Shown here: piece by piece, positions 8,333-14,844 of the stretch | Layout of the letters: each line of letters opens with the position of its first letter | Numbering within the stretch: the stretch's first letter is position 1 | Translations under genes and position numbers: made by a program | From: CAVCAD01 sp036653735 | GTDB taxonomy: Bacteria; Bacillota_I; Bacilli_A; RF39; UBA660 | Length of the DNA stretch: 32,601 nucleotides | Direction: 5' to 3' | NCBI GenBank assembly: GCA_036653735.1 | Contig: JAVVTI010000009.1 | Span: forward strand, 1-32,601 | Notes under the pieces: generated by a model | The model's input: only the letters and a program-made list of their open reading frames with translations | The model's database searches: none | Told to the model about the DNA's origin: nothing

Positions 8333-8635
8333 CTATTTAGCCTCTATCTTAGTAATAAGTATCTTAGTATATGGCTGTCTATGTCCTTGTGTTTTTCTAT
8401 ATTGTTTTTTAGCTTTATACTTAAATACAAGTATCTTCTTTTGCTTACCATGCTTAATAACCTTAGCAGTTACTTTAGCATTCTTAACTCTTGGAGTACC
8501 TACTATTCCATCAACATACAAAACATCATCAAAAACAATCTCAGTATCCTCTAGTGCATTTAATTTTTCAACATATAGCTCAGTTCCTTCCGAAACACTA
8601 TATTGTTTTCCACCAGTAGTAAATATTGCTTTCAT
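8333..8635 (-). CDS. rplU: 50S ribosomal protein L21
   Basis: Large-subunit protein that binds 23S rRNA. The 100-residue sequence matches the family throughout: MKAIFTTGGKQYSVSEG at the start, VGTPRV and AKVIKHGKQKKILVFKYK in the middle, and KKQYRKTQGHRQPYTKILI at the end. A strong AAGGAGGAGG site precedes the ATG. It heads the rplU-prp-rpmA operon and is preceded by its own SigA-type promoter and a structured leader of about 100 nucleotides. Confidence 0.98.
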   Translation of the reverse strand: MKAIFTTGGKQYSVSEGTELYVEKLNALEDTEIVFDDVLYVDGIVGTPRVKNAKVTAKVIKHGKQKKILVFKYKAKKQYRKTQGHRQPYTKILITKIEAK

Positions 8636-8659
8636 TTATTTTCCTCCTCCTTTACATAA

Positions 8660-8736
8660 GACTCACCTTTAAGGCAACAAATGAAAAACATTTATTTTAA
8701 AACCTTATCAGAGTGGTTGTAGAAAGGATCTACAAA
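8660..8736 (-). ncRNA. Structured 5' leader of rplU (L21-leader-like)
   Basis: Between promoter and rplU the transcript can fold into a first hairpin TTGTAGA/TCTACAA (8729-8735 with 8717-8723), then a nested structure: outer ACTC/GAGT (8711-8714 with 8661-8664), inner TAAGG/CCTTA (8703-8707 with 8670-8674) and apical AAATG/CATTT (8689-8693 with 8679-8683). Leaders of this kind before rplU are known in Firmicutes as L21 leaders, thought to mediate ribosomal protein autoregulation. I assign it by position and pairing, not by a model match. Confidence 0.6.
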
Positions 8737-8743
8737 CAAGTAA

Positions 8744-8772
8744 ATATTACCATATTAGAAGCACTTAGTCAA
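8744..8772 (-). promoter_or_regulatory. SigA-type promoter of rplU-prp-rpmA
   Basis: On the minus strand -35 TTGACT (8767-8772), a 17-base spacer and -10 TAATAT (8744-8749). It starts about 15 bases after the spoIVFB stop and would give an RNA leader of about 100 nucleotides before rplU. Confidence 0.8.
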
Positions 8773-8786
8773 TAAAAAGTTTTATA

Positions 8787-9536
8787 TTAGGTTTTAAAAT
8801 AAACATACTTCAAATAATCTTTTTCACTATAAAGCATATTATTATATATTATATTATATTTAAAACATCTTCTTACTCTATTAATATTATTTATACTTTT
8901 ATTAATATATACTTTTCCTAAGTTATAAAGATTTCTTTCTAATAAGAACTTATTAAACTTATAATTAATATCTTTATATTCCTGATATATATTTTTACAT
9001 AGTAATAATGCACATACTTTTATAATGATATAAGGACTAAATAACACCGTTATAGTAGATGCTATAATAGAAATATATATAATTATATATAAAGATAATT
9101 TATATGGAAGAAGTAGCTGTAAAACAATACTTAATAACTTAGAACCATCAAGTGGAACTATAGGTAATAAATTAAATATAAATAATTCTCTATTAATAAT
9201 AGAAAATATATTATATGTATTTTCATTAATAAGTCCATACTTATTTATATTATATATAATAATAGTAAGTATTACCTGAAATAAAGGACCCGCTACTAGT
9301 ACTAATAATTCTTTAAATATATTAATATTTATAATTTCATTATACTTAGTAATACCACCAAATGGATAAATTAAAACTTTATCTATTTTAAATTTAAACA
9401 ATAATGCTACTAGTAAATGTCCTGATTCATGAATTAATATAATAAATAATAATATATATATATAATTAAAATATCCTGCTAAAAAAGATATAAGAAGTAC
9501 TATGTATGTAAGATCATATATTTTAAATATCTTTAT
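8787..9536 (-). CDS. spoIVFB: SpoIVFB-like intramembrane metalloprotease (M50), start codon unclear
   Basis: Site-2-type protease; in Bacillus SpoIVFB cuts pro-sigma-K in the mother cell outer forespore membrane. The reading frame contains a first hydrophobic segment, the zinc motif HESGH (codons 9431-9417), the family pattern KVLIYPFGG, the second metal-site motif LLPIVPLDGSKLL, further membrane helices, an EYKDINYKFNKFLLER segment that lines up with Bacillus SpoIVFB, and a short CBS-like tail. The frame has no ATG, GTG or TTG before the TTG at 9401, which lies after HESGH. A stop precedes the GTT at 9539. I therefore place the start tentatively at the ATA at 9536, nine bases after GGAAAGG and overlapping spoIVFA; ATA at 9530 is an alternative. 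A frameshift or sequencing indel is possible. Confidence 0.82.
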   Translation of the reverse strand: MKIFKIYDLTYIVLLISFLAGYFNYIYILLFIILIHESGHLLVALLFKFKIDKVLIYPFGGITKYNEIININIFKELLVLVAGPLFQVILTIIIYNINKYGLINENTYNIFSIINRELFIFNLLPIVPLDGSKLLSIVLQLLLPYKLSLYIIIYISIIASTITVLFSPYIIIKVCALLLCKNIYQEYKDINYKFNKFLLERNLYNLGKVYINKSINNINRVRRCFKYNIIYNNMLYSEKDYLKYVYFKT

Positions 9537-10086
9537 AACTTAAAGCCTTTCCATTTTTTTGAAATAAATAATATATATTATTTTTAGAAGTACCTATTAT
9601 ACTTTCTTTTTCTAAATAATCATATATAGTTACATTTATTTCCTTCATATTTCCATACCATACATCTACTCCATTACTTTGTTGCATTATTAATGTTTTA
9701 CCATATCCTTCTTTATCACCTATATAAACAACTACTCCACTACCTAAAAGTTTTATAGGTGTATTTTCTTTAAGAGATATACTATACCCATCTTTATATT
9801 TAGTACTATCTGAAAAATCTACTTTATTTTCTTTATTAACAAATGATATATCTTTTTTACCAAGAAGTACTTTATTATATAGTTTATTTATAGTACTAAA
9901 ATTAAAGTTATTAGAAAACAAATAATTATTTATTATATTTTTAAAAGATGTATTTGATAAACAAATAATTAATACTACTAAAGATACTATTATAACTGTT
10001 AAACATCTTATAAATAAGCTTTTAAAATATTTAATATAATTATTTGTTTTAATACTATTTCTACTTCTATATTCTTCTAAAGTCAT
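9523..10086 (-). CDS. spoIVFA: SpoIVFA-like membrane protein with inactive M23 domain
   Basis: In Bacillus SpoIVFA anchors and inhibits SpoIVFB until the forespore signals. This 187-residue protein has a cytoplasmic N-terminus, one membrane helix (about 27-44, LTVIIVSLVVLIICL), a variable linker and a C-terminal LytM/M23-like domain (GSGVVVYIGDKEGYGKTLIMQ, then WYGNMKEINVTIYDYLEK). The metal ligands of active M23 enzymes are gone (YYLFQKNGKAL replaces an HLHFE-type motif), as in SpoIVFA. AGGTGA lies six bases before the ATG. It follows radC and overlaps the spoIVFB frame, the Bacillus order with the mre and min genes missing. Confidence 0.85.
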   Translation of the reverse strand: MTLEEYRSRNSIKTNNYIKYFKSLFIRCLTVIIVSLVVLIICLSNTSFKNIINNYLFSNNFNFSTINKLYNKVLLGKKDISFVNKENKVDFSDSTKYKDGYSISLKENTPIKLLGSGVVVYIGDKEGYGKTLIMQQSNGVDVWYGNMKEINVTIYDYLEKESIIGTSKNNIYYLFQKNGKALSYKDI

Positions 10087-10121
10087 TTCTATTCACCTAT
10101 AAATATATATTAAAATATTTA

Positions 10122-10793
10122 TTATTTATTCATATTTTCATAAAAACTATAATATTCATTATTACCAAATATTATATGATCTATTAGTTTAATACCAATC
10201 ATATCTCCGCTTAGTTTAATATTATTAGTTAATTCTATATCTTCCTTACTAGGACTACTGTCTCCACTAGGATGATTATGCATTATTATTACATATGTAG
10301 CACTAAGCTTTACAGCTTCTTTAAATACCTCTCTAGGATGAGCAATAGACTTGTTTATAGTACCAATAAAAAGTAATTTATAACTTATTAGCTTATTCTT
10401 AGTATCAAGAAACACTGCATAAAAATATTCTTGCTTTAATAAAAGAAAATTAGATTTAAAGTACTCATATATTTTATTAGTATTATTAAATATTACATTA
10501 TTCATATTCTTTTCATAGAATACTCTTTTACCAAATTCTAACGATGCTAAAATACTTATAGCTTTACTTTTACCTATTCCTTTTATTTTAATTAAATCAT
10601 TTATTGTTGTATTATTTAAGTCTTGAATACATGTTCCTAAATTTAATACACTTTGTGCTAAATCCTTACAAGAAATATCTTTAGTACCACATCTTATTAT
10701 TATAGCAAGCAATTCTTCATTAGATATATTAGCACCAAACTTTAAAAATCTTTCTCTAGGTTTATCTTCATCATTAATATTTTTTACTAGCAT
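10122..10793 (-). CDS. radC: RadC/YsxA family JAB-domain protein
   Basis: Conserved bacterial protein with an N-terminal helix-hairpin-helix DNA-binding part (LIKIKGIGKSKAISILASLE) and a C-terminal JAB/MPN metal-dependent hydrolase-like domain with HNHPSGD (His172, His174, Asp178 in the start used here). Its cellular role is unsettled; the old DNA-repair assignment has been questioned. I start at the ATG at 10793 (MLVKNINDEDKPRERF), six bases after AAGGAG and in line with the family; an earlier in-frame ATG at 10820 would place that ribosome site inside the gene. It precedes spoIVFA by 35 bases, as ysxA does in Bacillus apart from lost genes. Confidence 0.95.
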   Translation of the reverse strand: MLVKNINDEDKPRERFLKFGANISNEELLAIIIRCGTKDISCKDLAQSVLNLGTCIQDLNNTTINDLIKIKGIGKSKAISILASLEFGKRVFYEKNMNNVIFNNTNKIYEYFKSNFLLLKQEYFYAVFLDTKNKLISYKLLFIGTINKSIAHPREVFKEAVKLSATYVIIMHNHPSGDSSPSKEDIELTNNIKLSGDMIGIKLIDHIIFGNNEYYSFYENMNK

Positions 10794-10891
10794 ATACTTC
10801 TCCTTTAATAAAGGTAACATAGTTATTAAAAATATACAAAGTACTAATATTTTAAATTAAAGTAAAAATATACCCCAATAATTATAAATGA

Positions 10892-10938
10892 TCTAACAAA
10901 AAAATAGAATTAAGTAATTATTATTACTTAATTCTATT
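10892..10938 (-). terminator. Rho-independent terminator of the 10963-11493 gene
   Basis: Perfect 16-bp stem, AATAGAATTAAGTAAT (10903-10918) with ATTACTTAATTCTATT (10923-10938), and a TATT loop. On the minus strand it is followed by TTTTTTGTTAG. The stem is AT-rich but long. It closes a one-gene unit, since the gene also has its own promoter. Confidence 0.8.
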
Positions 10939-10962
10939 AAAATACCCACAATTAGTACATAA

Positions 10963-11493
10963 TTAAGGTCTATACTCTGCAATAGTAAGCTTACCACCAA
11001 ATACTTTACCCATATCACTTGATTGATCTGTTGAAGTATCTTTATAATTAAACGTTACTGTATATGTATGTTTTATACCTGGTGCTATAGGAATATTAGA
11101 TTTAATAATTATATTATTTCCACTTGATGGTACTGGAGTTTCACTTAAAGTTTGTCCCCCTGCTCCAACAGATGTAAATGAATATACTAAATCTTGTTTA
11201 TTAATTAAAGTATTATTTAAATATTCCCATAAAATATTATAATTAGTTGTTAAATTACCTGTATTTTCAATAGAAAATGTTTTCTGTTTAGTCCATCCTG
11301 GAGACTGTTTTGTATCATTTATTAAAGCTGTATCAACATAATTAATTCTAAGTATACCCATTTCAACATCAATTTTACTTACATTTGTTGTTCCAGATAT
11401 AATAGCTTGCATCCATGCATATGATAAACCTATTATACAAATAAATACTGATACAATTATTCCACTAATTATTAAAACTTTTGATTTTTTCAT
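10963..11493 (-). CDS. Secreted or membrane-anchored protein, SipW-substrate (TasA/CalY)-like
   Basis: A 176-residue protein with a positively charged start and one hydrophobic segment (about 6-27, ending GLSYAWMQ), followed by a Thr/Ser/Asn-rich, mostly beta-strand domain without Cys. The layout resembles TasA/CalY-type proteins, whose signal peptides are cut by SipW and which form extracellular fibres in Bacillus, but I see no full-length match and no sipW in the window. A plain anchored surface protein is equally possible. The ATG at 11493 is 12 bases from AGGAG, rather far. It has its own promoter inside the end of the ylbL-like gene and a strong terminator, so it is probably expressed alone. 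Confidence 0.6.
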   Translation of the reverse strand: MKKSKVLIISGIIVSVFICIIGLSYAWMQAIISGTTNVSKIDVEMGILRINYVDTALINDTKQSPGWTKQKTFSIENTGNLTTNYNILWEYLNNTLINKQDLVYSFTSVGAGGQTLSETPVPSSGNNIIIKSNIPIAPGIKHTYTVTFNYKDTSTDQSSDMGKVFGGKLTIAEYRP

Positions 11494-11518
11494 TACTTAG
11501 TTCTCTCCTACCTATATT

Positions 11519-11547
11519 ATTTTATCAAATATTTTTTAAAAGTGCAA
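11519..11547 (-). promoter_or_regulatory. SigA-type promoter for the 10963-11493 gene
   Basis: On the minus strand -35 TTGCAC (11542-11547), 17-base spacer, -10 TAAAAT (11519-11524). The -35 box lies within the last codons of the ylbL-like gene, so the downstream gene can be transcribed independently. Confidence 0.7.
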
Positions 11548-12526
11548 GTACATCTTTAAAAGTTTTAGCTTCTACTAATTTAATATTAAGATTATATTTT
11601 TCTTTAACTTCTACAGCTTCTTTCATATTCTTTGTAGGTACTAAAAATATATCAACTTTTTTCTTATTAGCACCTTTTAGTTTATACTTTATACCATCTA
11701 TTTCACCAACAGTTCCATCGATTTCTAAAGTTCCAGTCCCAGCTATCTTCTTTCCTTTAGTAATATCATCTTTAGTAAGTTTATTATATATAACTAAAGC
11801 ATTCATAAGACCTCCAGATGACCCTGATTCACTCTCATTATACTTAAAGTTTATAGGTGGATTTGTTTTAAGTTCAAGATAATTAGTTAAAAGAACTCCT
11901 ACAATCTTTTGCTTATTCTCAGTATAAATTTTAGCATTAACATTTATTATCTTATTATCTCTTTTAACTTCTATTTCTATACTATCATTACTTAAATCAA
12001 TAACTTCTCTAAAATCATCATAGTTACTAAGAACCTTCCCATTAGCCTTAAGAAGTATATCTCCTACCTTTAACTTATTATCACTATTTTTCATAACATG
12101 AAGTACAGTAAGTTCATTTTTAGTAATAGATACATCCTTACCCGCTTCTTTATACGCAAATAAAGTACTATATGATACCCCATTCTTAAGCATTATCTTA
12201 TTCCTTTTAATAACATCATCATAGTCTTCTTGCTCTATCTTACTATTGTTTTTCTTAACTATATCCCAAGATGGAAGAATACTAGCTATTAAAAGAGATG
12301 GTAAATTACCATTTTTAACCCCTACAAACGTTAAATTAATACTTCCCTCACTCTTATATTCATTTTCTATTACAATCCTCTTATCCATATTAAGAAGTCC
12401 ACCAGGAGTATATATTTCATACCCAGTAGGAATAGAAATAAGTAAAATAAATACTAGTAGAACTATTAAACTTTTATAATTTTCTTTTATATAATTTACT
12501 ATTTTGTCATAAACTTTATTAATCAT
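11525..12526 (-). CDS. ylbL: YlbL-like membrane-anchored PDZ and Lon-type serine protease
   Basis: A 333-residue protein with one N-terminal membrane helix (about 19-33), the family pattern IYTPGG at 38-43, a PDZ domain (about 125-200, KVGDILLKANGKVLSNYDDF) and a C-terminal Lon/S16 protease domain. The catalytic pair is visible: Ser237 in SGSSGGLM and Lys280 in GEIDGIKYKL. Bacillus YlbL has this architecture and has been linked to cell division control after DNA damage by degrading YneA; whether that holds here is unknown. It is divergent from ylbJ, its near neighbour in Bacillus. The ribosome site (AAAGG, 13 bases away) is weak; the in-frame ATG at 12526 is the only good start. Confidence 0.9.
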   Translation of the reverse strand: MINKVYDKIVNYIKENYKSLIVLLVFILLISIPTGYEIYTPGGLLNMDKRIVIENEYKSEGSINLTFVGVKNGNLPSLLIASILPSWDIVKKNNSKIEQEDYDDVIKRNKIMLKNGVSYSTLFAYKEAGKDVSITKNELTVLHVMKNSDNKLKVGDILLKANGKVLSNYDDFREVIDLSNDSIEIEVKRDNKIINVNAKIYTENKQKIVGVLLTNYLELKTNPPINFKYNESESGSSGGLMNALVIYNKLTKDDITKGKKIAGTGTLEIDGTVGEIDGIKYKLKGANKKKVDIFLVPTKNMKEAVEVKEKYNLNIKLVEAKTFKDVLALLKNI

Positions 12527-12532
12527 TACATT
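12504..12532 (+). promoter_or_regulatory. Possible promoter of ylbJ
   Basis: TTGTCA (12504-12509), 17-base spacer, TACATT (12527-12532) on the plus strand, 46 bases before the ylbJ ATG. The -35 box is good and the -10 box weak. It overlaps the start of the divergent ylbL-like gene. Confidence 0.35.
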
Positions 12533-12552
12533 TTTATTACCTTTCTTAATTT

Positions 12553-12561
12553 ATTATATCA
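12553..12561 (-). promoter_or_regulatory. Extended -10 promoter of the ylbL-like gene
   Basis: TGATATAAT on the minus strand is an extended -10 element (TGnTATAAT). It lies 27 bases before the ATG at 12526 and has no clear -35 box. It sits just upstream of the ylbJ ribosome site, so the two divergent promoters are interleaved. Confidence 0.55.
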
Positions 12562-12577
12562 CACTAAAGGAATATAT

Positions 12578-13498
12578 ATGAAAAAAATTAATTTGTTAAT
12601 TATTGTATTAATATTTATATGTCTAATAAATACAAGTATTATAAGATCTTCTACTACATATAGCTTAAATATATTTATAAATAGTATATTTTTAACTAGT
12701 TTTCCATTTCTAATTCTATCACATATATATGTACACCTAAACATAGTACCTAGTAAACTAATAAGTAATATATTTTCTTACATATTAAATATTAATCCTT
12801 CTTCATTTAATATAATATTTCTTAGTATGCTTTGTGGTTACCCATCAAGTGCTGTATATATAAAAGAATACTTAAATAATAAAAATATTAGTATAGAAGA
12901 ATCAACTAAACTTCTTATATGTGCTTCTTTTCCTAATCCTATGTTTGTCATAGGAACTATTGGTACATCATTATTTAAAAGTTCAAGCACAGCTCTAGTA
13001 CTACTAATAATTTCATACATAAGTAATCTTTTAATAGGAATACTTATTAGAAATAAATATCCTAAGTATATAAAAAACTATGAAACTATATCTAATAATG
13101 AAAATATGCCTCTTATAATTAAAAATAGTATAATATCATCTATTAATACCCTCTTACTCATACTAGGTAATATTACTATATTTATTATTATATTAAACCT
13201 AATAATGCATTATTTTGTAGATATTCATCTATTAAAAATAATAATAAGTATGTCTTTAGAAATGACAAGCTCTATAATACTCATAAACAATACTATAGCA
13301 AATTCAGTACTTAAATATGCTCTAATAAGTTTTGCTATAAACTTTGGTGGAATAAGTATCCTAAGTCAAGTATTAAGTATTCTATCAAACTATAATATAA
13401 ATAAAAAAGAAATAATAACATATAGATTATTAGTTTCATTAGTTTCTTTTTTACTCACTATAATATATTTCAGTATTAAATTTTTTGTTATTATTTAA
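12578..13498 (+). CDS. ylbJ: YlbJ-like sporulation integral membrane protein
   Basis: Polytopic membrane protein (306 residues, about eight hydrophobic segments) of the YlbJ/nucleoside-recognition (Gate) family. The signature stretch is LSMLCGYPSSAVYIKEYL followed by LLICASFPNPMFVIGTIGTSL, which lines up with YlbJ patterns (ASGYPAGA, then TNTSNPLFIFGAV). In Bacillus YlbJ is made in the mother cell under sigma-E and is needed for heat-resistant spores; its transport substrate is not established. AAAGGA lies six to seven bases before the ATG. It is one of three plus-strand genes and its 3' end overlaps the convergent prepilin-like gene by 48 bases. Confidence 0.85.
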   Translation: MKKINLLIIVLIFICLINTSIIRSSTTYSLNIFINSIFLTSFPFLILSHIYVHLNIVPSKLISNIFSYILNINPSSFNIIFLSMLCGYPSSAVYIKEYLNNKNISIEESTKLLICASFPNPMFVIGTIGTSLFKSSSTALVLLIISYISNLLIGILIRNKYPKYIKNYETISNNENMPLIIKNSIISSINTLLLILGNITIFIIILNLIMHYFVDIHLLKIIISMSLEMTSSIILINNTIANSVLKYALISFAINFGGISILSQVLSILSNYNINKKEIITYRLLVSLVSFLLTIIYFSIKFFVII

Positions 13499-13921
13499 TT
13501 CAAGTATTATTTTATATAAGTTTAATCTACCATCATATGTATATGAAATACTATTATATTGATCGTTTATAGGCTTATCTGAGTATATTAATTCATACCT
13601 TTCAAGCTCTTTAATAAATTTGTAGTACTTAATAGCACCATCTTCTATTATAAGCTTTCTTTTACTTTCATCACCTAAAGTAAACTCAAGCAAGTATTTA
13701 TTAGTAGTTAAAACACTCTTAATACCTTTATTTTTATATATATCTCCATTAATTTCTTTAGAATTAAGAGCTTGAGAAACAGAAAAATCTAAAGACGTCT
13801 TATTAACTATATTAACATCCTTTAACTTAATAAGCATATTAAGTAAGAATATTAAAATAAGAGAAAGAAGTGCCATACTAACAAGAAGTTCAAGCAAAGT
13901 AAAACCTTTTTTACTATTCAT
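13451..13921 (-). CDS. Prepilin-like protein 3 of a ComG-like minor pilin operon
   Basis: A 156-residue protein with a type IV prepilin leader: MNSKKG, cleavage expected before Phe, then FTLLELLVSMALLSLILIFLL with Glu at mature position 5. The rest is a small globular domain without Cys (ending KIILELNNNKKFNTEIYYSE). Size and last position in a row of pilin-like genes recall ComGF/ComGG-type minor pseudopilins of the competence pilus, but the globular part is too divergent to name. Its ATG overlaps the stop of the preceding gene (ATGA), and its own 3' end overlaps ylbJ on the other strand. Confidence 0.75.
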   Translation of the reverse strand: MNSKKGFTLLELLVSMALLSLILIFLLNMLIKLKDVNIVNKTSLDFSVSQALNSKEINGDIYKNKGIKSVLTTNKYLLEFTLGDESKRKLIIEDGAIKYYKFIKELERYELIYSDKPINDQYNSISYTYDGRLNLYKIILELNNNKKFNTEIYYSE

Positions 13922-14355
13922 TTTGTAGCCTCCAAAGATGCATAATAATATTTATTATCCTTCTTATATTCAATAATATAATATTTTTTTGAAGAACTCT
14001 CTAATGTTTTTATATAAGTAGATAATGAATTAGTAGTAATAGGAACAGAAGAATCATTTAATAAATAAAGCATAGCATTTTCCGTAAATAAAGTCTTTTT
14101 CATAAGAGGAAACAGATCATTTACATAAGCAGACGTACTAGTTATTTCAAGTAAACCTGAATTATTAGTAATAGTATCAGTTTTAACATCTGATAATAAA
14201 GTTTTTAATTTATATATATCTGTTATATTATCATAATAGTTTCTAGCTTTAGCTTTTACCATAACAGCTGAAAAAGACTTGTATAAAAGTACAAGAGATA
14301 CTACTACAAATAATGAAACTACCATAGTTTCTACTAGTACAAAGCCCTTTTTCAT
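13918..14355 (-). CDS. Prepilin-like protein 2 of a ComG-like minor pilin operon
   Basis: A 145-residue protein with a very short leader (MKKG), cleavage expected before Phe, then FVLVETMVVSLFVVVSLVLLY, which keeps Glu at mature position 5. A helical region with Lys/Tyr follows, then a mixed domain ending in KYYIIEYKKDNKYYYASLEATK. It is probably processed by a prepilin peptidase encoded elsewhere and incorporated into a pseudopilus; exact subunit identity is unknown. It is joined to its neighbours on both sides by ATGA overlaps, which implies translational coupling. Confidence 0.72.
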   Translation of the reverse strand: MKKGFVLVETMVVSLFVVVSLVLLYKSFSAVMVKAKARNYYDNITDIYKLKTLLSDVKTDTITNNSGLLEITSTSAYVNDLFPLMKKTLFTENAMLYLLNDSSVPITTNSLSTYIKTLESSSKKYYIIEYKKDNKYYYASLEATK

Positions 14356-14510
14356 TTAACTAAATCTTCCTTCGCTTGCTCTACTATAGCATTTACTAAA
14401 TTATTCTTAGATACATATGATGAAGCAATAGATACCATAAGAAGTAAAAAAACAATAAGAAAAGCATAAAGTGCAGACATAGATACAAAACCTTTATTCC
14501 TATTATTCAT
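14352..14510 (-). CDS. Small prepilin-like protein 1 (52 residues)
   Basis: A short open frame, MNNRNKGFVSMSALYAFLIV then LLLMVSIASSYVSKNN and an acidic helix ending EQAKEDLVK. The NRNKG-Phe junction followed by a hydrophobic helix is a prepilin-type leader, but mature position 5 is Ser instead of the usual Glu, a feature of some minor pseudopilins. The ATG at 14510 follows AGGAG by six bases, and the TGA stop overlaps the next ATG. A consensus-like promoter lies directly upstream, so this is the first gene of the three-gene pilin-like operon. Confidence 0.75.
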   Translation of the reverse strand: MNNRNKGFVSMSALYAFLIVFLLLMVSIASSYVSKNNLVNAIVEQAKEDLVK

Positions 14511-14530
14511 CTTTATTCTCCTACAATAAA

Positions 14531-14559
14531 ATTATACAACATAATAAAACATAGTACAA
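14531..14559 (-). promoter_or_regulatory. SigA-type promoter of the prepilin-like operon
   Basis: On the minus strand -35 TTGTAC (14554-14559), 17-base spacer, perfect -10 TATAAT (14531-14536), 20 bases before the ATG of the 52-residue gene. Confidence 0.8.
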
Positions 14560-14611
14560 GAAAAAACAAAAATAATAGAACATCTTAGTTATAATTAAAT
14601 ATAATAATAAT

Positions 14612-14815
14612 ATGAATAAGATAAATGAAATAATTAGTTATATAAAAAATAATAAAAATGATTTTAATAAGAACATCTTTGTAGTTCTTAGTTTATTAAT
14701 AGTATACCAGTCTATTTTTACTTTAATTTTACCTCTTAGAATAAATATCTTCTTACTTATAAGTCTTATTGGTCTTTTTGTATTCTTTTTTATTAAAATA
14801 AAACCAAAATTATAA
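14612..14815 (+). CDS. Small membrane protein of unknown function
   Basis: A 67-residue protein with an Asn/Lys-rich N-terminus (1-21) and two hydrophobic segments (about 22-38 and 43-60) joined by a short turn containing LPLRINIF. I do not recognise it. No ribosome site precedes the ATG; TATAAT boxes at 14590-14595 and 14600-14605 lie so close that the mRNA would have almost no leader. A clear terminator follows the stop. It stands alone between the prepilin operon and the ysxE-like gene. Presence of both promoter-like sequence and terminator supports a real gene. Confidence 0.55.
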   Translation: MNKINEIISYIKNNKNDFNKNIFVVLSLLIVYQSIFTLILPLRINIFLLISLIGLFVFFFIKIKPKL

Positions 14816-14844
14816 AAGGCACATATATTTACTATGTGCCTTTT
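14814..14844. terminator. Bidirectional rho-independent terminator
   Basis: Perfect 12-bp stem AAAAGGCACATA (14814-14825) and TATGTGCCTTTT (14833-14844) with a 7-base loop. It ends in TTTTT on the plus strand and in TTTTATAATTTT on the minus strand. It serves both the small membrane protein gene and the lon-spoVID-ysxE unit, whose last codons it overlaps. Confidence 0.85.

Noticed and set aside
10122..10820. Longer radC start at 10820
   Set aside because: It adds nine residues outside the family alignment and would bury a strong AAGGAG site; the ATG at 10793 fits better.
11481..12479. Two plus-strand open frames opposite the ylbL-like gene
   Set aside because: They are antisense to a protein with clear PDZ and Lon-type motifs and have no ribosome site.
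12559..13020. Two minus-strand open frames opposite ylbJ
   Set aside because: They are complements of the conserved YlbJ region and have no recognisable protein features.
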